A stretch of DNA of 64,000 bases from an uncultured Winogradskyella sp. (GTDB lineage Bacteria; Bacteroidota; Bacteroidia; Flavobacteriales; Flavobacteriaceae). Below are positions 25,638 to 33,683 of the stretch, piece after piece. The stretch spans positions 62,001 to 126,000 of the forward strand of contig NZ_CANMCZ010000004.1 of the NCBI RefSeq assembly GCF_947496485.1, in the 5' to 3' direction. The translations under genes and the position numbers were made by a program. The notes beneath the pieces are model-generated. The model had not been told where the DNA came from. It saw only the letters and a list, made by a program, of their open reading frames with translations, and ran no database searches. Positions within the stretch are counted from its first letter, which is position 1. The number at the start of each line of letters is the position of its first letter.

Positions 25638-27632
25638 TTATTTTAAATTTTTGCGAGAGACGAGTGCCTCATCAATTTGTTTTTTCTGAATGTAGTAAAA
25701 TATAAAATATAGAGGTAATCCTAATAATATATAGAGAAGTGCATTGATACTTTTCGGTTTGCCCAAATGTTTATATAAATCTGAATGTTTGGAGAAAGAT
25801 TTTATAAGTGAAAAAATAAAAATCACGAAAATAACTATACCAATAATAAAAAGTGTATTACCTAAAGTAGGGAACTTATTGTTTTCAAATATTCTTCCAG
25901 CCACAGAAAGTATTGTAGAAATTATGTAGGTAATAAGCGCAAGCTTAGAATCTTCTTCGTATGTGTTTTTTAAGCGAAGTGCTTCTTCATAATTTTCATT
26001 TGTTAGGTTACCTGTAAGCTTCAGTTCTTGTTTGGTAATACCTCTAGAATCTAAAATTGAAATAGCAGAGTTTTTATATTCAATCTTAAAATCTGAAGGG
26101 TTATAATTTTTTATAATACTTTTTAATTTGTCGTTATCATAATTTAATAGGGTCTTATATTCATTCGAATTTGTATCGAACTCAAGATCGCTAATTGAAA
26201 CTTCTTTCTTCTTTATTCTAAATAGTTTTTTTAATGGTTCTAAAATGCTATCAATTTCGAAACCTCCTTTATCATTTGTAGCTCTAGAGGTTAAATAGAT
26301 ACTTAGAGGTAACATAACCGCCGTTGAAAGCCATGCACCAATAATTGGACTAAAACTTCCTTTTTCAGCACTGTTTTTTGCGAAAATGCCGAAGAAGTAA
26401 TAGGTTAAAAACAATACTATGGCGATGACCATTGGTAAACCAAGTCCACCTTTTCTTATAAGTGCACCAAGAGGAGCGCCAACAAAAAATAGTATGATAC
26501 ATGCAAATGCTAAAACAAATTTATCGTGCAATACATGAATATGTTTGTTTAGTAAAATAGCCTTGCCTTGTGCTGTTTTTTTATTACTATCTAATATCTG
26601 TTTTGTACTGTTAGATGAATTTACGGCTAAATTTAAAATCTGAATTTTACTATTAATGGAAGTGAAAAGATCTAAAACATTACCGGTGTAGAGGGAGTCT
26701 TTTTCTGGCACTTGCATATTTAAATTTAATGCAGGATAATTAGTTCTATTATATAGTGTACTTGATAAAGTATTATAGTCTTCTGTTTTTTTATTATACA
26801 AGCTATCAATTGTATATTTAAGTTGCTTTACGTCTAACATGTTATATCTGTCACTGTAGCTTTTCTCATCTAAATCGTCAGAATTTAAAACCTCTAAATC
26901 TACATTGATAATGTATTTATCAAAATAACTTCTCGCATGCGGTTTATTAGTGTTTTTTCTTGAATCATTATTAACAATTTCTTGGTAGCGATTTCCATTA
27001 ATCAATTCTAATTGCAGAACATTAGAATCTGGACTACTCTTTAATTCCCCTTTTTCAGCGACAATTACTGTATAGTTTCCACTACGTGTTTTGATTTTTT
27101 CATGGATGATAACATTATGAAGAAATTCACCATTATCACCACTTTTCTCTTCTACTTTAATATTTATGTTACCAATGTCATTAAATTGTCCTTCAGCTAT
27201 GGCAAGAGCAGGCTTTTTCTTTGCGATATTTCGTCTTAGGTTATAAAAATTGTATTCTCCCCAAGGAATTACATTGTTGGCAAAGAAGAAACAACCAATA
27301 CCAAGTGCAATAATAAATACACTTAGACTTCTCATAGCACGCTGCAACGAGATACCAGTAGATTTCATTGCTGCAAATTCATAGTTTTCGGCAAAGTTAC
27401 CAAACACCATTATAGATGATAATAAAACAGTTAAGGGAACAACCAAAGGAATGAGCTTTGGCATGTAGTATAGAATAAATTTTGCAGTAACAGATATGTC
27501 TAGGTCTTTACCAGCAAGTTCAGCAATGTAGAGCCATACTCCTTGTAAAATAAAGATGAACATAAATATAATAAAGACGCTAAAAAACGTCCTTAAGAAT
27601 GTGATAAGTATATACCTATCTAATATTTTCAT
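25638..27632 (-). CDS. LptF/LptG-family permease (YjgP/YjgQ) with a C-terminal extension
   Basis: This inner-membrane permease subunit of lipopolysaccharide export has 664 residues. The first 110 residues hold three membrane helices (ITFLRTFFSVFIIFMFIFIL; MPKLIPLVVPLTVLLSSIMVFG), then comes a large periplasmic jellyroll part, then more helices around 365-450 (FVLAFACIILFFVGAPLGALIRKGGLG). The RKGGLG loop is typical of the family. About 200 additional residues with two further helices follow, making it longer than the E. coli proteins. It sits beside a LolA-like carrier gene, an envelope lipid-trafficking context. Confidence 0.88.
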   Translation of the reverse strand: MKILDRYILITFLRTFFSVFIIFMFIFILQGVWLYIAELAGKDLDISVTAKFILYYMPKLIPLVVPLTVLLSSIMVFGNFAENYEFAAMKSTGISLQRAMRSLSVFIIALGIGCFFFANNVIPWGEYNFYNLRRNIAKKKPALAIAEGQFNDIGNINIKVEEKSGDNGEFLHNVIIHEKIKTRSGNYTVIVAEKGELKSSPDSNVLQLELINGNRYQEIVNNDSRKNTNKPHARSYFDKYIINVDLEVLNSDDLDEKSYSDRYNMLDVKQLKYTIDSLYNKKTEDYNTLSSTLYNRTNYPALNLNMQVPEKDSLYTGNVLDLFTSINSKIQILNLAVNSSNSTKQILDSNKKTAQGKAILLNKHIHVLHDKFVLAFACIILFFVGAPLGALIRKGGLGLPMVIAIVLFLTYYFFGIFAKNSAEKGSFSPIIGAWLSTAVMLPLSIYLTSRATNDKGGFEIDSILEPLKKLFRIKKKEVSISDLEFDTNSNEYKTLLNYDNDKLKSIIKNYNPSDFKIEYKNSAISILDSRGITKQELKLTGNLTNENYEEALRLKNTYEEDSKLALITYIISTILSVAGRIFENNKFPTLGNTLFIIGIVIFVIFIFSLIKSFSKHSDLYKHLGKPKSINALLYILLGLPLYFIFYYIQKKQIDEALVSRKNLK

Positions 27633-27724
27633 GCACTAATTCTTATTTATCTCAATGGTTATATATAAATATCTATACATGTATCTCTCTAAGAGCGTTA
27701 ATAAAATAGATGTTTAACTAAACC

Positions 27725-28366
27725 TTAATCGATTTTATTGATATAGTAATCACTGTACTTACCTTCGTCAAATGTAAATAAGGTTTTTGAGATAGGCTGG
27801 TCGGTTTTAAAAGAATTAACAGTTAATGTTGTTTTTGTTCCATTTTTACCAACTTCTATTAAATTATAAATATGATTAGTAGTTGCATCTATACCTAACA
27901 ATACATGCTTAATTTCAGAATTAGTATCAATAGGGTTCAATTTTACGTACTGAATCTTTCTGCCTTTTACAGTTTGAACAATATCCATTTTGTATGTATA
28001 ACCATCTTCATAAAACGATAACATTTTACTAGGAGTAATAGTGTTTTCGTCTTCTGAGTTATCTGAAGAAATAGTTACTTCTTCGTCTTCTGGACTTATA
28101 GTGTATAAAGTTTCTCCGTCAAAAATACGTGTAACGCCTAAGATATTTAGTTTATATTTTTCCCCTTCAATAACCACATCTCCACGCGTTTCTTGCGAGA
28201 TATTTTCGCTAACATTGTTTAGTTCGTATTTAAAGTCTAAGCTAATGTTTTTATAGGCTTTAATTTTTGTGCTTACCTCATTTAGTAATGTTTCAGCTTT
28301 TGCATCACTTTGTGCAAATGTTGTAAGTCCTAATGCTACAAATGCTATTACAAATAATTTTTTCAT
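27725..28366 (-). CDS. LolA-like outer membrane lipoprotein carrier
   Basis: This periplasmic protein of 213 residues has a signal peptide cut near TFAQ. The mature part shows the LolA-like pattern: an N-terminal helix (AETLLNEVSTKIKAYKNISLDFKYEL), strand-rich middle (GDVVIEGEKYKLNILGVTRIFDGETLYTISP) and a late FTFDEGKY. LolA-type proteins shield lipoprotein acyl chains between membranes. It lies 22 bp downstream of ftsK and 92 bp before the permease gene, probably one transcription unit. Confidence 0.85.
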   Translation of the reverse strand: MKKLFVIAFVALGLTTFAQSDAKAETLLNEVSTKIKAYKNISLDFKYELNNVSENISQETRGDVVIEGEKYKLNILGVTRIFDGETLYTISPEDEEVTISSDNSEDENTITPSKMLSFYEDGYTYKMDIVQTVKGRKIQYVKLNPIDTNSEIKHVLLGIDATTNHIYNLIEVGKNGTKTTLTVNSFKTDQPISKTLFTFDEGKYSDYYINKID

Positions 28367-28388
28367 CTTTATTAATTATATAATCTTA

Positions 28389-30806
28389 TTAATTTTTTTC
28401 GTTTTCTAATAATTGATCTAAAGCTACTAAATCGGGCACTAATACTTGCCTGGCTTTGCTGCCTTCAAAAGAACCTACAATTCCTGCAGCTTCTAATTGG
28501 TCTATAATTCTACCAGCCCTGTTGTAGCCTAATTTCAACTTTCGTTGTAATAAAGAAGCCGAACCTTGTTGTGCAGTCACAATAATTTCTGCGGCATCTC
28601 TAAACAACTTATCTCTGTCTGATATATCTATATCAAGATTTGTGCCACCTTCCTCACCGACATATTCTGGTAATAAGTGAGCATCAGGATATGCTTTTTG
28701 GGAACCAATAAATTCAGTTACTTTTTCAACTTCTGGTGTATCCACAAATGCACATTGAATTCGGATTAAATCATTTCCTTGTGTATAGAGCATATCCCCT
28801 CGACCAATTAATTGATCTGCGCCAGAACCATCTAAAATAGTCCTTGAATCGATTTTACTCGTTACCCTAAATGCAATTCGCGCTGGGAAGTTAGCCTTTA
28901 TAATACCTGTTATTACATTTACTGAAGGACGCTGTGTTGCAATTATTAAATGAATACCAATAGCACGAGCTAATTGTGCTAAACGTGCTATAGGTGTTTC
29001 TACTTCTTTACCAGCTGTCATTATTAAATCCGCAAACTCATCAACTACCAAAACGATGTATGGTAAAAATGCATGTCCATCATTTGGGTTTAATTTTCTG
29101 GCTTTAAATTTAGCATTGTATTCGGCAATATTTCTACAAAATGCGTTCTTAAGCATCTCATAACGATTATCCATTTCAATACAAAGCGAGTTTAAAGTAT
29201 TTATCACTTTTGTATTATCTGTAATAATAGCATCTTCACTATCTGGTAACTTCGCCAAATAATGACGTTCAATTTTATTGAATAAAGTAAGTTCTACCTT
29301 TTTTGGATCTACTAATACAAACTTAACTTCTGCAGGATGTTTTTTGTATAATAAAGAGGTTAAAACTGCATTAAGTCCAACCGATTTACCTTGCCCAGTT
29401 GCACCAGCCATGAGTAAGTGAGGCATCTTTGCCAAATCCACAACAAATGTTTCGTTGCTAATGGTTTTACCAAAGGCAATTGGTAATTGCATTTCTGATT
29501 TTTGAAATTTCTGAGAAGCAATAACCGAACGCATCGATACAATAGTGGATTTTTTATTCGGTACCTCTATACCAATAGTTCCTTTACCTGGAATAGGTGC
29601 TATAATACGTATACCAAGTGCAGCAAGTGATAAGGCAATATCATCTTCTAAGTTTTTAATTTTTGAAATTCTAATACCTGCATCTGGTACAATTTCATAA
29701 AGCGTCACTGTAGGGCCTATAGTCGCTTTAATACTGCTAATACCTATTTTATAATTACTTAGCGTTTCAACGATTCTATTTTTATTTTCCTCAAGTTCTT
29801 CTTGATCTATCGAAATTCCTTCATTATCATATTTTTTTAATAAGTCTAAAGGTGGAAATTGATACTTTCCCAATTCGAGCGTTGGATCAAAAAGACCGAA
29901 ATCTTCCACGAGTTTATCTGAAAGATTATCAGTTTCAGATTTTTCTTCTTCAACCGTTTCAACTTCCATTTCTAATTCTGGTGTATCAATGGTATCTTCT
30001 TTTGGTTTTTTAGCGACTTCCATTGTCAGCTTTTCATCCTTTGGTTCTGGTTTGGAGTAGTTACTGATAGTTGGCTCAGGTTTATCTAATGGGATTTCGA
30101 AAGCAGATTTTATAGCTTCAGCTTCTTCAGTTAAACTATTATCTATAATTACAGTAGATTCTGAATTGTTCGATTCTGAATTAAAGTCGTCTTTAATATT
30201 CCGTTTTGCACGCTTAAAAATATTTACAAATGTATCTCCAGTAACTTTAAATCGAATGGCTAAATAGGCAATGAGTCCAAAAAGCAATAATAGGGCAGTG
30301 CCAATTTTACCAATATAATCTTGAAAGAAGTGATTCATTTCAAAACCTATAGTTCCGCCGAGCATATCATATTTATGTGTAAAAAAACCAAACAAAATAG
30401 ATAACCAAATAACAATTAGTGTTCCCCAAATCCAATGCTTACGTAATTTGGCTTTCTTCAAATTTAAAGTCACATATACACCGGAGAGGAATACTAAGCC
30501 AGAAAAAATAAAAGATGGAACACCAAAACCTTTGGTGATAAAGAATTCGCTCACCCATGCACCTAATTGATTTGCCCAATTTTTGTATTCTTGAGAACGT
30601 TCTGGAAATGTACTTAAAACACTTTGATCCTCTTTTCCGGTAAACACAAAAGATAAAAATGATATAAAAAGAAGCACACCAAGAATGATTAGCAAGCTAC
30701 CAAAAACGAGTTTTTGTTGACTCGATAATTTATATGACCGCTTTTTAGCTTTAGCCTTTGGCTTTGCCTTGGTTGTAATTTTCTTTTTAGTTGTCTTTTT
30801 TGCCAT
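28389..30806 (-). CDS. ftsK: DNA translocase FtsK/SpoIIIE family
   Basis: This chromosome segregation motor has 805 residues. A very basic start (AKKTTKKKITTKAKPKAKAK) precedes four membrane helices in the first 200 residues, then an acidic linker. The motor has Walker A GATGQGKSVGLNAV and Walker B VLVVDEFADL, with ATQRPSVNVITGIIKANFPARI after it. The C-terminal gamma winged-helix (SLLQRKLKLGYNRAGRIIDQLE) reads KOPS-type polarity signals. The short linker is usual for Bacteroidota. Confidence 0.95.
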   Translation of the reverse strand: MAKKTTKKKITTKAKPKAKAKKRSYKLSSQQKLVFGSLLIILGVLLFISFLSFVFTGKEDQSVLSTFPERSQEYKNWANQLGAWVSEFFITKGFGVPSFIFSGLVFLSGVYVTLNLKKAKLRKHWIWGTLIVIWLSILFGFFTHKYDMLGGTIGFEMNHFFQDYIGKIGTALLLLFGLIAYLAIRFKVTGDTFVNIFKRAKRNIKDDFNSESNNSESTVIIDNSLTEEAEAIKSAFEIPLDKPEPTISNYSKPEPKDEKLTMEVAKKPKEDTIDTPELEMEVETVEEEKSETDNLSDKLVEDFGLFDPTLELGKYQFPPLDLLKKYDNEGISIDQEELEENKNRIVETLSNYKIGISSIKATIGPTVTLYEIVPDAGIRISKIKNLEDDIALSLAALGIRIIAPIPGKGTIGIEVPNKKSTIVSMRSVIASQKFQKSEMQLPIAFGKTISNETFVVDLAKMPHLLMAGATGQGKSVGLNAVLTSLLYKKHPAEVKFVLVDPKKVELTLFNKIERHYLAKLPDSEDAIITDNTKVINTLNSLCIEMDNRYEMLKNAFCRNIAEYNAKFKARKLNPNDGHAFLPYIVLVVDEFADLIMTAGKEVETPIARLAQLARAIGIHLIIATQRPSVNVITGIIKANFPARIAFRVTSKIDSRTILDGSGADQLIGRGDMLYTQGNDLIRIQCAFVDTPEVEKVTEFIGSQKAYPDAHLLPEYVGEEGGTNLDIDISDRDKLFRDAAEIIVTAQQGSASLLQRKLKLGYNRAGRIIDQLEAAGIVGSFEGSKARQVLVPDLVALDQLLENEKN

Positions 30807-30842
30807 TCTTACTTTCCGGTTTAATCGGAAATCTATTATTTA

Positions 30843-31613
30843 TTAGTATTCTTTAGCCTTATTAGAAATACCATTTACATAGTGTTCTATAATGTTTAAG
30901 TTTTTTGCAAGTTCTGATCCTGTAAATCCATTAATATCATCATAACCGATGTTAGCATTATAAAACTCTATATAGGCACTAGCCAAGGGCAAATAAGACC
31001 AATGCCATTTTTCAAGATTATAACCAGTTCTTCCGTTTTCTTTTTCAGTATAAACTTGATAAAAACCATAATCGTTTGCGTTTGCATTCAGCCAATCGTA
31101 AATAGCTTTGCCTTTTCCGTTGCTAAAATACGAATTACTTAAACTATTTAGGTCTAAATCCGTTCCCCAATGATGACGAGAAGAGGTTGGCATAGAACTG
31201 TATTCTAGAATTTTCTGAGCACGCCCTAAAGGTTCAAGATTATTATACGCATTCCATTTACGTTCCCAAATGACCTTTTGTTCTTCATAATTTCGTGTGC
31301 CAGATAGGATATTTAATACGATGCCATCTTGTTTAGCTGCGTGAAACATTTTTAAAAAAGCACTATATACTTCTTTATTAAGATACAGGGTTTTTGCTGA
31401 GTGTTCTGAGTTTATTTTTATAAATGTAGTATCTGTTTTATATTCAAACTGCCCTAAAACAAAGGCTTTTGTGATAGTCTGATTAAGATTATCTATGGGT
31501 TTAATTGTATCTATTTGAGTGTGTGTAATTTCTGATGTATTGATTTTTTTAGCCTTCAAATTACAGCTTAGAACAATGAATACAATAGAAAATATAGCAA
31601 GAAAAGATTTCAT
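30843..31613 (-). CDS. M15-family D-alanyl-D-alanine carboxypeptidase lipoprotein
   Basis: This envelope peptidase has 256 residues. The N-terminus is a lipoprotein signal with VLSC near residue 17. The zinc site of the VanY/M15B family is complete: SSRHHWGTDLDLN gives the H...D ligands, and EKWHWSYLP the second His. It would trim peptidoglycan stem peptides in the periplasm. It is followed by ftsK in the same direction after 36 bp, where a short inverted repeat (TTTCCG/CGGAAA, 30813-30831) occurs without a U-run. Confidence 0.9.
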   Translation of the reverse strand: MKSFLAIFSIVFIVLSCNLKAKKINTSEITHTQIDTIKPIDNLNQTITKAFVLGQFEYKTDTTFIKINSEHSAKTLYLNKEVYSAFLKMFHAAKQDGIVLNILSGTRNYEEQKVIWERKWNAYNNLEPLGRAQKILEYSSMPTSSRHHWGTDLDLNSLSNSYFSNGKGKAIYDWLNANANDYGFYQVYTEKENGRTGYNLEKWHWSYLPLASAYIEFYNANIGYDDINGFTGSELAKNLNIIEHYVNGISNKAKEY

Positions 31614-31691
31614 TTTAAGTTTAAAGCTATTGCGAATTTTTAATTCAACAAAAATACAAATATGTAACGTTTATATTATTGCTTTTGGTAT

Positions 31692-32060
31692 CTAAAGAAT
31701 TTTAGGTAAATATATGATGCCTGCTATAATTACAGCTACAATTGAAGCAATGAAAACGGCTCCAGCTGCTACATCTTTTATTAATCCAATTTTTGGATGC
31801 TGATCTGGATGAATAAAGTCAGCAATGTATTCAATGGCAGTATTTACACCCTCAATACTCATTACCAAGCCAATCATAATAATTTGCACAAGCCATTCTG
31901 TTTTAGAAATTTCAAAATAAAAACCAGCAATAGTAACTACAATTGCAATACATAATTGAATTTTTATACTGGCTTCAGTTTTAATTAATATGAGCATTCC
32001 TTTAAAAGCATAGCCCACACTTTTTAATCTGTTAACTAAAAAAGAATCTTTTTTCTGCAT
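31692..32060 (-). CDS. dgkA: Diacylglycerol kinase (DgkA-type)
   Basis: This integral membrane kinase has 122 residues and three hydrophobic helices. The family signature appears as EGVNTAIEYIADFI followed by KDVAAGAVFIASI. Members phosphorylate diacylglycerol or undecaprenol, recycling lipid carriers at the inner membrane. The start is a clean MQKKDSFLVNRLKSVGYAFKG, as in relatives. It is 6 bp downstream of tpx, so the two are co-transcribed. Confidence 0.92.
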   Translation of the reverse strand: MQKKDSFLVNRLKSVGYAFKGMLILIKTEASIKIQLCIAIVVTIAGFYFEISKTEWLVQIIMIGLVMSIEGVNTAIEYIADFIHPDQHPKIGLIKDVAAGAVFIASIVAVIIAGIIYLPKIL

Positions 32061-32066
32061 AAAAAG

Positions 32067-32567
32067 TTATGCTAAGCTAGAAAGTGCACTCTCGTAATTA
32101 GGCTCATCTGCAATTTCTGAAACTTGCTCTGTGTGCAAAATAGTTCCGTCAGTATCTATAACGACTATGCAACGCGATAATAGAGTTTCAAAAGCTCCAG
32201 TTTTAAAGGTTAAACCATAATCATCACCAAATTTTCCGGTTTTGTAATCAGAAAGGCTTTCTACATTTTCTATTCCTTCTGCACCACAAAAACGAGCCAT
32301 TGCAAATGGTAAATCTTTTGAGATACATAATACTTTAGTATTTTCTAATTGACTGGCTTTTTCATTAAATGTTCGTATTGATTGTGCACATGTGCCAGTA
32401 TCTACACTAGGGAATATATTAAGAACCAATCTACTGCCTTTATAATCTGTTTTAGATTTGCTCGATAGATCAGTTGCTGTAAGTTTAAAATCTGGAGATT
32501 TGCTACCAACAGGTGGTAAGTTTCCTTTGGTTTCTACAGGTGTACCTCCTAATGTTACTTTTGCCAT
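32067..32567 (-). CDS. tpx: Thiol peroxidase
   Basis: This atypical 2-Cys peroxiredoxin has 166 residues. The peroxidatic cysteine lies in SVDTGTCAQSIRTFN and the resolving one in LPFAMARFCGAEG, the standard Tpx pair. It reduces hydrogen and alkyl peroxides with thioredoxin. The first gene of a two-gene unit with dgkA, it has an AT-rich palindrome about 63 bp upstream that could be an operator. Confidence 0.95.
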   Translation of the reverse strand: MAKVTLGGTPVETKGNLPPVGSKSPDFKLTATDLSSKSKTDYKGSRLVLNIFPSVDTGTCAQSIRTFNEKASQLENTKVLCISKDLPFAMARFCGAEGIENVESLSDYKTGKFGDDYGLTFKTGAFETLLSRCIVVIDTDGTILHTEQVSEIADEPNYESALSSLA

Positions 32568-32871
32568 TTTATATAAGTTTTAGTGTGTTAAAAATAGCAA
32601 CTTTTGTGTGTATTTCTATTAAATAAAGTATAATATTTGAAAATATTATGAGCTCATATTCAATCTTAATTGAAGTTGTCTTAATTATTTAATAATCAGT
32701 GTTTTAATTTTTTATAATTGAATTACTAGCACATTTAAACGAAGTTATATGTCGTTTAAGTAATTTATTGAGCTTAATAAAACAAATATTTTAACTTCGA
32801 ACTCTCTAACTACTAGCTATAACTAAAACGTTTGGACAAAATCCCTATTTGTCTGTAATTAAACATTTTTT
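32568..32871. other. 304 bp intergenic region between tpx and a membrane protein, with AT palindrome
   Basis: This divergent region contains a perfect inverted repeat, ATAATATTT-GA-AAATATTAT (32630-32649). On the tpx side a weak -7-like TATTTTTA lies at 32589-32596 on the minus strand. On the other side TTTGG...CCCTATTTG near 32830 is only a weak match to promoter elements. No small reading frame was found. Confidence 0.45.
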
Positions 32872-33615
32872 ATGAATTTTAGAATACAAAAGTCTAAGGT
32901 TCTCCGCAATCTTTTTATTGCCGTGGGACTGTTAGCAATAGGGAATCTTTTTTCTGTCTATCTCATATTTAATTCTGCAGGAATGGAGAGTAAGGTGCCA
33001 AGACTTCTTATTAAGCTCTTCAATGTTAATTTAGAAGCTAATCTACCGACATATTTTTCATCTTTAATGTTACTAGCTAATGGAATTTTATTAGCAGTAA
33101 TTGGTTATGGAAGTAAGGAGAAAAGTGGAAAATTTTGGTATTGGATTGGATTATCTGCTATTTTCGTTTTTTTGGCTTTAGATGAAATGATTCAAATCCA
33201 TGAGCAGCTTCGTGCACCAATGGAGTCGCTCTTAGGAACTACCGGTATTTTATATTATGCTTGGTTTATTCCTTACATTATAATCGCTTTATTAATTGGT
33301 ATTGCATATTTTAAATTTATGATGCAGTTACCTAAAAGGACATTAAAGCTGTTTATTGTTGCTGGCGTACTTTTTGTTTCTGGAGCCGTTGTGATGGAAG
33401 CCATAAGCGGTATGCATGCTGAAAAATATAGTGAGAGAACGCTTACTTATGCACTAATGTATAGTTTCGAAGAGTTTCTAGAAATGTCTGGAGCTGCATT
33501 ATTCATGTACGCATTGATAGAATACATTACAATAGAGTTTAAAAATCTCAAATTAAAATTTAAGCCCAAAAAGGATAAAAGTAAAAAGAATAAGAATGCA
33601 ATCCTTGAGGTTTAA
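32872..33615 (+). CDS. Six-helix membrane protein of unknown function
   Basis: This inner-membrane protein of 247 residues has about six hydrophobic helices: LRNLFIAVGLLAIGNLFSVY, then around 60-80, 92-110, 125-150, 160-180 and 200-220. An acidic ALDEMIQIHEQLR motif follows the third helix and EEFLEMSGAALF precedes the sixth, which could mark a functional site. It ends in a very basic cytoplasmic tail (KPKKDKSKKNKN). No family is recognised. It stands alone, flanked by tpx (divergent) and pheT (convergent), and ends in a hairpin terminator. Confidence 0.75.
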   Translation: MNFRIQKSKVLRNLFIAVGLLAIGNLFSVYLIFNSAGMESKVPRLLIKLFNVNLEANLPTYFSSLMLLANGILLAVIGYGSKEKSGKFWYWIGLSAIFVFLALDEMIQIHEQLRAPMESLLGTTGILYYAWFIPYIIIALLIGIAYFKFMMQLPKRTLKLFIVAGVLFVSGAVVMEAISGMHAEKYSERTLTYALMYSFEEFLEMSGAALFMYALIEYITIEFKNLKLKFKPKKDKSKKNKNAILEV

Positions 33616-33631
33616 CTGCTAAAAAAATAAT

Positions 33632-33665
33632 AAAAAAGGCTCATAAAATTTTATGAGTCTTTTTT
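33632..33665 (+). terminator. Bidirectional terminator between convergent genes
   Basis: CTCATAAAA-TTTTATGAG forms the core of a palindrome. It extends outward through GG/TC pairs (one G-U) into A6 and T6 runs on either side. It lies between the membrane protein (plus) and pheT (minus), with T-runs suitable for ending both transcripts. Confidence 0.8.
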
Positions 33666-33683
33666 ATATGATATAACACTAAG

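Noticed and set aside
25045..25689. Plus-strand frame of 214 codons opposite ribB
   Set aside because: It is antisense to a strongly conserved enzyme and its translation is rich in Ser/Ile/Lys without any motif.
30813..30831. TTTCCG/CGGAAA hairpin before ftsK as a terminator
   Set aside because: No T-run follows on the transcribed strand and the stem is only 6 bp; co-transcription seems more likely.
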